A stretch of DNA of 64,000 bases from Phycisphaerales bacterium (GCA_014238785.1 JABAAL010000024.1:1-64000), one strand, 5' to 3'. Shown: positions 17,102 to 26,284, counted from the first letter of the stretch. Translations and numbers: made by a program. The notes: a model not told the origin generated them from the letters alone.

Positions 17102-18241
17102 ATGGTAGTAAAACAAGCAACAAATATAAAAGCCGTCTGTGATCGAGACGCCCTTGTCGAGGCGATGGCCCTCATTACTGGCGTTGTTGCTGGACGAACC
17201 CCGACTCCAGCGCTCCAATGCGTAAGGCTTTCTGGAGAAGATGGTCGTCTCACACTCGCTGCAACCGATGGCGAAGTGGCGCTCACGCTCTCAATCGATA
17301 GAGTTGACTTGGAAGATGGTGGCGAAGTATTGGTTCCTGCTGATAAATTTTCTCAAGTTGCTCGAAGTTGTGACGACACCACACTGACGATTGTCGGCGA
17401 TGGGGATGCGCTCCATGTTCGTTCATCGGATTCTCGTTTCAAAGTATTTGGATTCCCAATTTCAGAAGCCCCTGAAATTCTTGCGTTTGAAGATGCCGAG
17501 CCAGATTTTTCTGTTGACGGGGCTGCATTCCGCGGACTCATGGAGCGAACCGTGTTTGCTGCTGCAACGGATCACAGTCGATACGCAATCAATGGCGTAC
17601 ACCTTGATTTGCAAGGATCTCAGATTAGACTTGTAGCAACAAATGGCCATCGTCTTGCTCTTTCAATGGGACCATGCGATAACAATTGTGAAAAAACGGA
17701 CTGCATCGTCCCAACAAAAGCGATGACGTTACTTAAGCGACTACTTCACGATGGGGGTGGAACCGTTTCAGTAAAAATAGATAACGGCCGAATCGTTTTC
17801 CATGTTGACAATGGTGCCGGTTGTACTTCAACGCTTACAAGCAACCTCGTTGAAGGTACCTTCCCTCCATTTGAAGATGTCATTCCAAAAGACCTTGACC
17901 GAAAAGCTGTTGTGAACAAAGACGCACTACATCGCGCGGTTCGCAGGGCTCATCTTATGACCAACGAAGAGTCACGGGGTGTCAAATTGGTCTTCGATGG
18001 AACGTGCTTAAAAATCACAAGCCGTGCACCCGAAACTGGTGAAGCAGAAATTGAAGTTCCTATCGAATCGTTCACGGGTGACAAACTCGAAATTGCGTTC
18101 AACCCTGTCTATATTATGGATGCGCTCAAAGTAGTCGATGGTGATGATGTAACAATAGAGTTGAAAAAGAGCGAAAAGCCCGGGCTCATTCGCAGCGGCT
18201 CTAATTTTGTGTACATCATCATGCCAGTAAGTTTGTCTTAA
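17102..18241 (+). CDS. dnaN: DNA polymerase III beta subunit (sliding clamp)
   Basis: A 379-residue clamp with three similar domains, closing with the typical Y-I-I-M-P-V-S-L. Signatures include A-T-D-G-E-V-A-L near residue 60, T-N-G-H-R-L-A near 178 and the F-N-P-V-Y-I region near 338. The start at 17102 follows AGAGAG; the frame also opens at 17024 but that would add 26 residues with no family match. dnaN stands alone, without dnaA, recF or gyrB, which is unlike the classical origin cluster. It ends exactly where the convergent redoxin gene ends. Confidence 0.95.
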   Translation: MVVKQATNIKAVCDRDALVEAMALITGVVAGRTPTPALQCVRLSGEDGRLTLAATDGEVALTLSIDRVDLEDGGEVLVPADKFSQVARSCDDTTLTIVGDGDALHVRSSDSRFKVFGFPISEAPEILAFEDAEPDFSVDGAAFRGLMERTVFAAATDHSRYAINGVHLDLQGSQIRLVATNGHRLALSMGPCDNNCEKTDCIVPTKAMTLLKRLLHDGGGTVSVKIDNGRIVFHVDNGAGCTSTLTSNLVEGTFPPFEDVIPKDLDRKAVVNKDALHRAVRRAHLMTNEESRGVKLVFDGTCLKITSRAPETGEAEIEVPIESFTGDKLEIAFNPVYIMDALKVVDGDDVTIELKKSEKPGLIRSGSNFVYIIMPVSLS

Positions 18242-18928
18242 TCAAAGAAGGGGGCCAGGGTTTCTTCCGCGGTTAATTCCGTTGTCTTTAGTGCCGTTTG
18301 AGTATTTCACTGCACAGCCCCAAGGTTTAACGTAACTGGGTACAACTTTTTCACCAGAAATTATTTGATTAACTGCACGCAATACATGTGTTTCTGCGTC
18401 TTTGCCTTTTTTAAATCTTTTATCATCACTCAACGCGCCCTGATAAACAAGCACACCTTCTGTGTCTATTACAAACAGGTGGGGTGTTGTTTTTGCGTCG
18501 TACAAATGGCCGACCTCGCCATCGTAATCCATTAACATTGGTATATCTGCGTCGAATTCTGCTAAAAACTTTGTTCCACTTTTTAGAATATCTTTTTCTG
18601 AACGGTTGGCGGTTGAGTTAATCGCAATATATACAACCTCTGTTTTTGTGTCTTCAAGATCTTCCAAGAGTTTGGGGATAACGCCAAAGCCCCAAGCTTT
18701 CATACAATAGGGACACGAGTCGTTAAACCATTCAAGAATAACAATTTTCCCTTCGTAATCAGAAAGCGTATGCGTTTTTCCATTTTGGGATTCCAGTGTA
18801 AATGCTGGTGCCGGTTCACCAATTTCTGCGGTTAATTTTTCTGGTGCGGGTTCTGGTTTCGGTTGCGCTGCTGCAACAAGAAAGAGAGAAGAAAAAACGA
18901 TTAACAGTGATTTTAAAATAGATTGCAT
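18242..18928 (-). CDS. Secreted thioredoxin-fold (redoxin/ResA-like) protein
   Basis: A 228-residue protein with a signal peptide (about 1-21) and an AhpC/TSA-type thioredoxin fold: G-E-P-A-P-A-F-T-L, then the active-site D-S-C-P-Y-C (Cys72, Cys75) and T-T-P-H-L-F-V with the cis-proline. A C-terminal segment holds one more Cys in P-W-G-C-A-V-K-Y, a pattern seen in redoxins coupled to DsbD-like reductases. It lies 11 bases after the DsbD-N-like gene, so the two probably form an electron relay in the periplasm. Confidence 0.85.
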   Translation of the reverse strand: MQSILKSLLIVFSSLFLVAAAQPKPEPAPEKLTAEIGEPAPAFTLESQNGKTHTLSDYEGKIVILEWFNDSCPYCMKAWGFGVIPKLLEDLEDTKTEVVYIAINSTANRSEKDILKSGTKFLAEFDADIPMLMDYDGEVGHLYDAKTTPHLFVIDTEGVLVYQGALSDDKRFKKGKDAETHVLRAVNQIISGEKVVPSYVKPWGCAVKYSNGTKDNGINRGRNPGPLL

Positions 18929-18939
18929 ACCTAGCTCCT

Positions 18940-19770
18940 TTATTTTTTAGTTGTATCAGGTTTTGCCACAACTTGCACAACGTAGCATGGGTCATATTCA
19001 TTGCCACCCAACAGTAGTAACCCCTCTATCGTAAACGAACCGGCGCTTGCTGCTGCATAATCCAATTCTATGGGTATTGTTAGTACAAACTGGTCTTTTT
19101 CTAAACGCAATTGATTGGTTCCAAGGAAACGGACTCCACGTTGCTCAACCCCTATAAAACTAATAGTTGTTTCGCTCGTTGTTCCTGTAATTTCAATTTT
19201 GTTATTCGAAACTAATTGCGTTGCCTTTGAAAGTTCGGAGAGTTCTTTTGGCAAAAGATTTTTCCATCGCTTTAAGCGCATGTCTCGATGCAGTGGCCCT
19301 TGAGTCGTTTTATTTGTTTTTATTTTTACAACTTGTTCTTGCTCACCAATAACGCAAATCTTTTTGCATGCAAGCCAATGGGTGTTCACTTCAAAAACAA
19401 CCTCGTCGGTTTGTATGATTTTTGGAGACATCACAGGAATAAAAATTGCGCATTGTTTGTCGTATCCGTATGTTGTACCCTCTTTACTCTTGAATAATGA
19501 CGGGCGAGGAAATATCGGCTTGCCAACTTTGAATCCCTCGGGGGTGTTGACTTCTATTTCGATTGGTGCGCCGCTTGCGCCAGAATCTTTCCAATACACG
19601 CGCCAGCCCTCTTCTGGAGTAAGCAAGACGAGGAGGTTGAACGCTTGCCCCGGACCAACCCAGCCAATATCAGTTCGAACCTCAACGGCAGCCTGTCCGG
19701 AGTGGATTTGCGTAGGGGGTGGGGGGTTCGTTAAAAAAATGAGTAGAAATGATATAAGTGCAAGGGACAT
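18940..19770 (-). CDS. DsbD N-terminal domain-like periplasmic protein
   Basis: A 276-residue protein with a signal peptide (about 1-14) and an immunoglobulin-like DsbD-alpha domain: W-R-V-Y-W-K-D-S-G and the pair W-L-A-C-K-K-I-C-V (Cys135, Cys139), matching the redox-active W-L-x-C-x-x-x-C of DsbD. The membrane domain of DsbD is absent. It is cotranscribed with the redoxin gene and divergent from the rhodanese lipoprotein gene, 32 bases away. Confidence 0.82.
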   Translation of the reverse strand: MSLALISFLLIFLTNPPPPTQIHSGQAAVEVRTDIGWVGPGQAFNLLVLLTPEEGWRVYWKDSGASGAPIEIEVNTPEGFKVGKPIFPRPSLFKSKEGTTYGYDKQCAIFIPVMSPKIIQTDEVVFEVNTHWLACKKICVIGEQEQVVKIKTNKTTQGPLHRDMRLKRWKNLLPKELSELSKATQLVSNNKIEITGTTSETTISFIGVEQRGVRFLGTNQLRLEKDQFVLTIPIELDYAAASAGSFTIEGLLLLGGNEYDPCYVVQVVAKPDTTKK

Positions 19771-19789
19771 ATAAAAACTCCATTTGGTG

Positions 19790-19795
19790 TATTCT
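19790..19795 (+). promoter_or_regulatory. Candidate -10 element, leaderless start of the rhodanese lipoprotein
   Basis: TATTCT is 7 bases before ATG 19803. The whole divergent intergenic space is only 32 bases, so the promoter of the opposite gene must overlap it. Confidence 0.45.
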
Positions 19796-19802
19796 GCTCA
19801 GT

Positions 19803-20228
19803 ATGGTAAAACTATTCCCCACATTTGTCTTGTTGATTCTATTGTCAAGCATGGGGTGCGGTGGAGGCATTAGTGATAAGAATATCTCCTTTGTTGGGGC
19901 ATCCGACACGGCGGTCTTGATGCTTGATGGAGTTAGTGAGTTATTTGGCACAAAAACAAGGACGGTGCTTATTGATTGCCGTGAGTCTTGGAGATACAAC
20001 AAGGCGTCTATTCCCAATGCAATCAATATTCCTTTTGGTCAGATGAGAAACAAGTTATATGAACTCGATGATGCTGGAATTATCATTGTTTCTGGGGAAA
20101 CGTATAATGATCCGGTTGCCATTGCAATGAGCAAAACCCTCATGGAGCTAGGTTTTAAGGATGTTAAAACACTCCGGGGCGGTATTATGGGGTGGGAAGA
20201 CGCCGGAGAACCGGTAATTACAAAATAA
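19803..20228 (+). CDS. Rhodanese-domain lipoprotein without the catalytic cysteine
   Basis: A 141-residue lipoprotein (lipobox S-S-M-G-C, Cys19) with a rhodanese-like fold: V-L-I-D-C-R-E-S-W-x-Y near residue 57, I-P-N-A-I-N-I-P near 71 and a closing L-R-G-G-I-M-G-W. In active rhodaneses the loop after the fourth strand carries Cys; here it reads I-I-V-S-G-E-T-Y with Ser in its place. It therefore probably binds rather than transfers sulfur. The frame extends to 19758 but ATG 19803 gives the right signal peptide. Confidence 0.8.
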   Translation: MVKLFPTFVLLILLSSMGCGGGISDKNISFVGASDTAVLMLDGVSELFGTKTRTVLIDCRESWRYNKASIPNAINIPFGQMRNKLYELDDAGIIIVSGETYNDPVAIAMSKTLMELGFKDVKTLRGGIMGWEDAGEPVITK

Positions 20229-20424
20229 TAAAAACATTTCTTTCTTGCCTTTGGTTTAACCTCGGGTTATTCTTGCTAAGGATACCGCTATATATGTTAG
20301 TGTTATAGGACCTTTTGGCAACCGTTGCGCCCTCTTGTGCGTATAGATATGACTTGAAGCCGACAAATAGGAACTCGTTCGAAAACGACTACCCTCAACA
20401 ATGGCTTGTAGGAGAGAATAAAAA

Positions 20425-21981
20425 ATGATTTCAAGAACTTTACTTATTACATCAATCGCGGGCCTTTGCTTGGTCCTTGCTGGCAAAGCAATAAAGCCAG
20501 CTGCGCACACTGGACAAGATTCAGTAATTTCCCACACTGGACAAGATCCAGTTAAATCGCACACGGGTCAAGACCCTGTTCATTCATTTGGCACGGGCTT
20601 TACTTCGATTCGACTCGTCACTGGTTTGGCAAGACCTGTTCAAGTTGTTGCGCCACCGAATGATTTTGATCGAATTTTTATTGTCGAGCAGCGTTCGGGA
20701 AGTACGGGTCGCATTCGAATTTTTAATCTTGATACAAACACATTAAACTCGACCCCATTTTTATCTTTAACGGTAAGCACAAGTTCAGAACAAGGGTTAC
20801 TTGGTCTTGCGTTCCATCCTAACTACGATCAAAACGGCCAGTTCTATGTGAACTACACAGCGAGCAATGGTGACACATACATCAAACGATATACTGTTTC
20901 TTCTAATCCAGACATCGCAGATTCGGGTAGTGGGTACACAATTATGACAATCGACCAGCCCTATACAAACCACAACGGTGGTTGGCTTGGATTTGGTCCT
21001 GATGGATACCTTTATATAGGTACTGGCGACGGTGGTAGTGGTGGTGACCCCGGCAACCGAGCGCAAGATATAACAAACCAAAAACTTGGCAAGATGTTGC
21101 GAATAGATGTGGACGGTGGGCTACCCTACTCCAATCCTCCCTCAAACCCATTTGTGGGCATAACAGGGGATGACGAAATCTGGGCGTATGGCCTTAGGAA
21201 TCCCTGGCGGTGTAGTTTCGATAGCGAAACCGGCGATCTTTGGATGGGCGATGTTGGCCAAAACGCCTACGAAGAAGTTTCATTCCAACCTGTAACAAGT
21301 ACTGGTGGAGAAAATTATGGATGGCGTTGTTATGAAGGTAACCACACGTATTCGACAGGTGGTTGCCCAAACCAATCTACGATGACATTTCCTGTTTGGG
21401 AATATCCCCATTCTTCTGGCTGTTCCATCACCGGCGGAGAAATATATCGCGGGACAGCGATTGCTGGGCTTCAAGGAACATACTTTTTTGCAGATTATTG
21501 CTACAGCACAATATGGTCATTCCGATACGACGGCTCATCGGTGTACGATTACCAAAATCGCACCAGTCAACTCTCACCTGACATAGGTTCCATCAGTTCT
21601 ATCTCTGGTTTTGGACGAGATGCTGCGGGTGAGATTTATATATGTGATCTTAATGGTGAAGTGTTTAAAATTGTCCCGACACCTGCAACGGGCGCGTGTT
21701 GTGTTGGCACAACTGGAAGTTGCATACATATTTATGAAACGAATTGCTTGGGTGGTGGTGGAACATGGCTTGGTCCAAACACCGATTGTGCCGACGGCGG
21801 CTGTGATCCCAATAATTGTCCGGCTGACATCGATGGCGATGGCGCCGTTGGCGTTAATGATATTTTGGCCCTGATTGGTGATTGGGGCGCATGCTCTGGG
21901 TGCGATTCTGACATCAACGATGACGGCGTGGTCAATGTCACCGATTTACTCGAAGCAGTGGGCTCATGGGGTCCTTGTTAG
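20425..21981 (+). CDS. Secreted PQQ-dependent sugar dehydrogenase-like protein with GC-type dockerin
   Basis: A 518-residue protein. Residues 1-26 are a signal peptide. Residues 28-54 are three copies of a 9-residue unit H-T-G-Q-D-x-V-x-S. Residues about 58-420 are a glucose/sorbosone dehydrogenase beta-propeller, with L-L-G-L-A-F-H-P, G-P-D-G-Y-L-Y-I-G-T-G-D-G-G, G-L-R-N-P-W-R and G-D-V-G-Q. A Cys-rich segment follows, then a GC-type dockerin (about 460-518) with two D-x-D-x-D-G loops and a terminal W-G-P-C. This tail is characteristic of planctomycetes. AGGAGAG lies 8 bases before the ATG. Its substrate is unknown. Confidence 0.88.
   Translation: MISRTLLITSIAGLCLVLAGKAIKPAAHTGQDSVISHTGQDPVKSHTGQDPVHSFGTGFTSIRLVTGLARPVQVVAPPNDFDRIFIVEQRSGSTGRIRIFNLDTNTLNSTPFLSLTVSTSSEQGLLGLAFHPNYDQNGQFYVNYTASNGDTYIKRYTVSSNPDIADSGSGYTIMTIDQPYTNHNGGWLGFGPDGYLYIGTGDGGSGGDPGNRAQDITNQKLGKMLRIDVDGGLPYSNPPSNPFVGITGDDEIWAYGLRNPWRCSFDSETGDLWMGDVGQNAYEEVSFQPVTSTGGENYGWRCYEGNHTYSTGGCPNQSTMTFPVWEYPHSSGCSITGGEIYRGTAIAGLQGTYFFADYCYSTIWSFRYDGSSVYDYQNRTSQLSPDIGSISSISGFGRDAAGEIYICDLNGEVFKIVPTPATGACCVGTTGSCIHIYETNCLGGGGTWLGPNTDCADGGCDPNNCPADIDGDGAVGVNDILALIGDWGACSGCDSDINDDGVVNVTDLLEAVGSWGPC
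20506..20586 (+). repeat. Three tandem 27-base units encoding H-T-G-Q-D-x-V-x-S
   Basis: Three in-frame copies of a 9-codon unit lie just after the signal peptide. Synonymous differences between copies (for example gga/ggt and cca/cct) mean the duplication is not recent or that selection keeps the peptide. Confidence 0.8.
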
Positions 21982-22163
21982 AGACTGTCCCCAAACTGTT
22001 GAAAGCAGCAATCAGAAAAACGTACTTCGCGCAATACATAGACTTCGTAGTTGTGCTTAGCAAAATGACTATCCCCTTTGCCGGGTGACAGTTACTTTCA
22101 TACGGTGAACAAGTGTGGTTCGATATGAAAATCTCAATATGGTGTGACTGTCATTGGATTTGC

Positions 22164-22169
22164 TATAAT
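22164..22169 (+). promoter_or_regulatory. Promoter -10 element of the tRNA-Ile gene
   Basis: A perfect TATAAT with an extended TG motif (TGC directly before) is 30 bases before the mature tRNA. No clear -35 is seen at the usual distance. Confidence 0.65.
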
Positions 22170-22199
22170 CCGCGACCGAGTTTCTTTTAGAAACTTTTA

Positions 22200-22273
<74 letters not shown>

Positions 22274-22275
22274 TT

Positions 22276-22312
22276 AAAAACAGGCATAGACGAAGCGTCT
22301 GGCCTGTTTTTT
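22276..22312 (+). terminator. Rho-independent terminator of tRNA-Ile
   Basis: The stem AACAGGC..AGACG / CGTCT..GCCTGTT closes around a short loop (AAG) and ends in a run of six T. Confidence 0.85.
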
Positions 22313-22318
22313 ACTTGG

Positions 22319-22396
22319 GCCAATGCGAATGATGATGGTATTGTCGACGTCTCTGATCTGTTGATAGTGGTTGGCAACTGGGGACCTTGCGATTAA
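22319..22396 (+). pseudogene. Remnant of a GC-type dockerin C-terminus
   Basis: Reading from 22319 gives A-N-A-N-D-D-G-I-V-D-V-S-D-L-L, then I-V-V-G-N-W-G-P-C-D and a TAA stop. This is the second half of a GC-type dockerin, close to but different from the tail of the gene at 20425-21981. There is no start codon, and the frame runs back through the tRNA terminator. It is probably what is left of an older gene, perhaps cut by the tRNA insertion or by a duplication. Confidence 0.7.
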
Positions 22397-22439
22397 TTAA
22401 CGCGCTCAGAATGCTCGCTGGTCTTATAGGAATAATGAA

Positions 22440-23849
22440 TTACATTTTCTTATAAAGAATAAACGGGGTGACGATAATGGAAGTAAATGCTAAAAGAATG
22501 ATAGGGGTGAACCACGTTGCATTTATCGTCACGTTAGACATTTCTGGGGGCACAAACATAAAACAAATGCCAAGGACACTTGCAAGCAAGCCCGTGCCAG
22601 CAACGAGCCATAGACCTGTTTTTCCACCTGGAATTCGGAAGGAACGTTCGATTTCAGGTTTCGTAAACCTAAGCACAATAACCGACACAAACATTAGTGC
22701 GTACATCACTAAATAAATTTGCGCTGAAACCATAGTCAATACATAAAACACGCTATTTAAATCGATCAACATACCGAGCAAACAAATTATTGAAACGATG
22801 ACCGCTTGTAAAAGCATAACGTTTTTTGGGGCACCACCTTTGGTCATCTTTTGAAATGTTTTTGGAATGAGGCCATCGTTTGCAGCAACTCGCAATGATT
22901 CGGTTGGCCCGATGACCCAAATCATAATATGTCCAACCATACCAAGAAGCGCGCACCCCGCAACAATCGGGAGTAACCACCCAACGCCGAGCACGTTCAG
23001 TACTTTATCGAAAACTTGCAGTGTTCCCGCCGCTAGATTAATGCTGTCAACAGGAACGAGCACTGCAACACTCAGAGCGCCCAGTATTGAAACGGCAAGC
23101 ACCAAGACGCCTGATATAAGTAGCGACCTTGGAATATCCCGCTGTGGGTTCTTTGCGTTTCTAAAGTGCACAGAATTGACTTCTAATCCAGACAAAAAAG
23201 AGAATATTGCAAGCACGCCGACAACTTGCCCTACCGAAGAAATGTCTGGAATGATCTCTTTAATGTCAAGGGAGATTGCAGATGGTCTCCCATCAAGGAG
23301 CCACCACCCCGCAAGGCCAATAGCTGCAAGAACAGGAAATAGTGTTCCTACAATTAATAAAAACGAGGTCATCCAACCGCTTTCGTGAATGCCTTTGAAA
23401 TTAATAATCGTCGCAAACCAAAAAACACCTAGGCTTACAATAAGCACGAACCAAGCCTTCTCGCCGAAGGCTGGATCAAATATGTACGCAGTGGAAACAG
23501 CACAGACTGCAAGTACGGTCGGATACCAAACCAAAATTTGCAACCACTGGCACCAAATGGCAAGGAACGCCATGCGTTCTCCGAGTGCTTCTTTTACCCA
23601 GCGATACACGCCACCTTCGCCTGGCCAACCAACTCCAAGTTCGGCGGCAACAAGTCCAACGGGCAAGAAATAGATGAGTGTGAAAATGGCGTAATAAAAA
23701 ACAAGCGAAAGACCAAACGACCCAACCTCTGGCAATCCTTCAAGACCAACCACCACTGCGGTATTCATCATTGCAAGCATGAACAGTGAAATTGTTTTTT
23801 GTTTTCTAGGGATACCTTCCACCTCCGTATCGTAGTGCACTATCAACAT
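22440..23849 (-). CDS. APC-family amino-acid permease/antiporter (GadC-like)
   Basis: A 469-residue protein with about twelve transmembrane helices. It matches the amino acid-polyamine-organocation superfamily, nearest in feel to glutamate/GABA antiporters: G-E-G-G-V-Y-R-W-V near residue 77, N-F-K-G-I near 145 and G-P-T-E-S-L-R near 315. Substrate cannot be read from sequence. The frame opens at 23939, but ATG 23849 is kept because the longer start would overlap the divergent gene at 23879. Confidence 0.8.
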   Translation of the reverse strand: MLIVHYDTEVEGIPRKQKTISLFMLAMMNTAVVVGLEGLPEVGSFGLSLVFYYAIFTLIYFLPVGLVAAELGVGWPGEGGVYRWVKEALGERMAFLAIWCQWLQILVWYPTVLAVCAVSTAYIFDPAFGEKAWFVLIVSLGVFWFATIINFKGIHESGWMTSFLLIVGTLFPVLAAIGLAGWWLLDGRPSAISLDIKEIIPDISSVGQVVGVLAIFSFLSGLEVNSVHFRNAKNPQRDIPRSLLISGVLVLAVSILGALSVAVLVPVDSINLAAGTLQVFDKVLNVLGVGWLLPIVAGCALLGMVGHIMIWVIGPTESLRVAANDGLIPKTFQKMTKGGAPKNVMLLQAVIVSIICLLGMLIDLNSVFYVLTMVSAQIYLVMYALMFVSVIVLRFTKPEIERSFRIPGGKTGLWLVAGTGLLASVLGICFMFVPPEMSNVTINATWFTPIILLAFTSIIVTPFILYKKM

Positions 23850-23863
23850 AAGTACATCAATGT

Positions 23864-23869
23864 TACACT
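23864..23869 (+). promoter_or_regulatory. Candidate -10 element, leaderless start of the CubicO-type gene
   Basis: TACACT lies 9 bases before ATG 23879, within the 29-base divergent spacer to the permease gene. Confidence 0.4.
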
Positions 23870-23878
23870 GTTCGTCCA

Positions 23879-26284
23879 ATGAAAAAAATCGCAATACTAT
23901 TTCTTTTTTTACTTTCAGTCGCAGGAACAGGATTAGCACAAGAAAATTCTACGCTTGAACAACGGCTTGCCCATCTTGTTGAAAAACTTGAAGAAAAACG
24001 AATTGAATACCACATACCGGGCATGGCGATTGCCGTTGTGCTTGATGATAAAATCGTTCTTGAGCACTCCTTTGGCGTCTCAGACATGGAGAAGGAACTT
24101 GCCGTTAATGATGACACGTTGTTTGCAATCGGCTCTGTTTCAAAATCCTTTACTTCCGCTGCAATTGGGGTGCTCGTTGACGAGGGCAAGATGGATTTTA
24201 ATGCGCCGATTACAAGGTACCTGCCTTGGTTTGCATTGCCAATTGATGGCGAGGGGGGCGAGGAAGTCCTTGTTCGAGATTTGTTAAGCCACCAAACTGG
24301 TTTTACTCGCATGCACTTTATTGCGATGAATAATTCTCTCTCTCCAGAAAATGCGTTGCGTGCAACTGTACTCTCCGAACCGTGGAAGGGTTTCCGATCT
24401 GCATTTCTGTATAACAACATGCAATTTGTGGCCGCTGGGTTTGCTGCGGGAGTAGTAGCGGGTTCAGATTGGAACACTCTCGTTGAAGAGTGTCTATTTG
24501 CGCCAATCGGTATGGAACATTCCTACACAGCAAAATCTAGAGTGCCCGCTGATCAAACTGTTTCAATTGGATACCAGTGGGATGAAGAGACAGAAGAGTT
24601 TGACACGTACCCGCTGCGAACGATTGATAACATTGGTCCTGCTGGATCTATTCTTTCAACGGTCGGCGATATGGGGCGGTATATACGGTTCCACCTTGGT
24701 AATGGAGAAATTGATGGCAAGCAAGTACTAAGCAGTACGCAACACGAAGAACTTTGGGAGCAACGAATTGAAATTGCACCATCCATGGGATATGGATTTG
24801 GCTGGATGCTACACAGCGACGAGGGTGTTATTGAACACGGCGGGAACGTCCGCGGTGGGTGCGCGCAACTTGCAATGTTCCCAGAAGAAAACTTAGGATT
24901 TGTGCTACTTATGAATGTATCGGCAAATGTTTTACAACAAGAATCCATTTCGATTGTGCGTAAAGCAATGCTTGGGGATATACAAAACAACGAGGAAAAC
25001 AACGTTGATTTCGAGCCTTTCATCGGCGAGTACATCGGGAACTTTGGTCCGTTTACTAACGATACATTTACCGTTCAAGAAAAAAATGGAACGCTTTCGC
25101 TTGATGTTCCAGGGCAAATGCTCTACGAACTCAATTTGCCTGATGAAGAGGGAAAATGGTACTTCGCTCTTACAAATCAAGTAGCTGTGTCGTTTGATAG
25201 GGATGGAGAGGGTGCTGTTACAGGCTTAAAAATGTATCAATCCGGCATGACATTTGAACTTCCTCGAAAGGGGGTGGAAATACAGCCTGAAATTCCGCTG
25301 GATACACTGCAAAAATACCTTGGTGAATATTACAACAAAGAAAAAGATGTTTCGCCAACCATTGTCATCCAAAATAATAGACTTGCGGTAGACGTGCCAA
25401 ACCAAATGGTGTTTGAGTTTTTACCACCAAACGAAGATGGCATTTGGGTTTGCCGTGCAATCGACAAAATGAAGATTACATTTATCGAAGACGAAGAACA
25501 ACAGATAACTGGCTTTATGTTTTTGGGGGGCGAGGGAGAGGGGGAGGATTCAATTTCGTTTGATAGAATTTCTGACGCTGTCATTGAAGAATCCATAACC
25601 GCACAAAGTGTTCTTACTAATTTTGATTTCGATTCGCGAGGCAAGTCCATTGCGGTGCTTGATTGCTTTAAATTTTCGGGTACATCATTCCTAAAGCAGT
25701 CTGGTCTGCGTGGAGACGTAGAACTCCTCATTAGCGCAGATGGACGTTTAAAATCCGAATTAGACCTGGGAAAATTTGGATGGTTTCGGTTTTATGTTAT
25801 TGGTGATGAAGGACTGATGGATATTGCGTTTATCGAATCCGAAGAACTTGGGAGTGTAGAAATCAAGAACATTACAATCGGTTCGCCGCTTGCCTGGGCT
25901 GGCAACTGGCCTGCCTCATACGATTCAATAACATTCGTCGAAGAGGATGAGTTTGAAGGTCACGAAGTATGGACATTAAGGGCACAAAATGGTGATGACC
26001 CACCAAAGGCAATTGCAATTGAGAAGGAAACCGGCGATGTACTTGTGGTAAAATCGCAAAATTATTACCCTGAAGCGGGCATATCGTTGCCTTACACGCT
26101 CATTTTCAGAAACTACAAAGAAGTTGATGGCGTTCGCCTGCCGTTTGAGGTTACGGAAAAAAATGAGATGACTGGAGAGAGCACAAGCACATTCGACTCC
26201 GTTGAAACGCGAATAAAAGCACTCGATGCACAATTCCGTTTCGTACCGCGCGAGCAGCTTCCACCTTGGCTTTCTGTGAAATAG
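23879..26284 (+). CDS. CubicO/beta-lactamase-family serine hydrolase with repeated C-terminal domains
   Basis: An 801-residue secreted protein (signal about 1-20). Residues about 25-370 are a serine beta-lactamase-like domain: G-S-V-S-K with Ser86 and Lys89, L-Y-N-N with Tyr178 and Asn180, and H-G-G-N near 320. These residues form the catalytic set of class C-like hydrolases and peptidases. Residues about 380-570 contain two similar DUF3471-like beta domains (G-E-Y-I-G-N-F and G-E-Y-Y-N-K-E, each followed by a V-P-x-Q-M strand). The last 200 residues form another beta-rich domain of unknown type. Substrate unknown. Divergent from a permease gene. Confidence 0.85.
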   Translation: MKKIAILFLFLLSVAGTGLAQENSTLEQRLAHLVEKLEEKRIEYHIPGMAIAVVLDDKIVLEHSFGVSDMEKELAVNDDTLFAIGSVSKSFTSAAIGVLVDEGKMDFNAPITRYLPWFALPIDGEGGEEVLVRDLLSHQTGFTRMHFIAMNNSLSPENALRATVLSEPWKGFRSAFLYNNMQFVAAGFAAGVVAGSDWNTLVEECLFAPIGMEHSYTAKSRVPADQTVSIGYQWDEETEEFDTYPLRTIDNIGPAGSILSTVGDMGRYIRFHLGNGEIDGKQVLSSTQHEELWEQRIEIAPSMGYGFGWMLHSDEGVIEHGGNVRGGCAQLAMFPEENLGFVLLMNVSANVLQQESISIVRKAMLGDIQNNEENNVDFEPFIGEYIGNFGPFTNDTFTVQEKNGTLSLDVPGQMLYELNLPDEEGKWYFALTNQVAVSFDRDGEGAVTGLKMYQSGMTFELPRKGVEIQPEIPLDTLQKYLGEYYNKEKDVSPTIVIQNNRLAVDVPNQMVFEFLPPNEDGIWVCRAIDKMKITFIEDEEQQITGFMFLGGEGEGEDSISFDRISDAVIEESITAQSVLTNFDFDSRGKSIAVLDCFKFSGTSFLKQSGLRGDVELLISADGRLKSELDLGKFGWFRFYVIGDEGLMDIAFIESEELGSVEIKNITIGSPLAWAGNWPASYDSITFVEEDEFEGHEVWTLRAQNGDDPPKAIAIEKETGDVLVVKSQNYYPEAGISLPYTLIFRNYKEVDGVRLPFEVTEKNEMTGESTSTFDSVETRIKALDAQFRFVPREQLPPWLSVK

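Noticed and set aside
20229-20424. Possible RNA element or riboswitch before the dockerin sugar dehydrogenase
   Set aside because: The 196-base gap has only a weak hairpin (TAACC / GGTTA) and no conserved riboswitch core that I can recognise.
22867-23388. 173-codon plus-strand frame inside the permease gene
   Set aside because: Antisense to a membrane protein; its Ser/Thr/Pro-rich composition is the expected mirror of hydrophobic codons.
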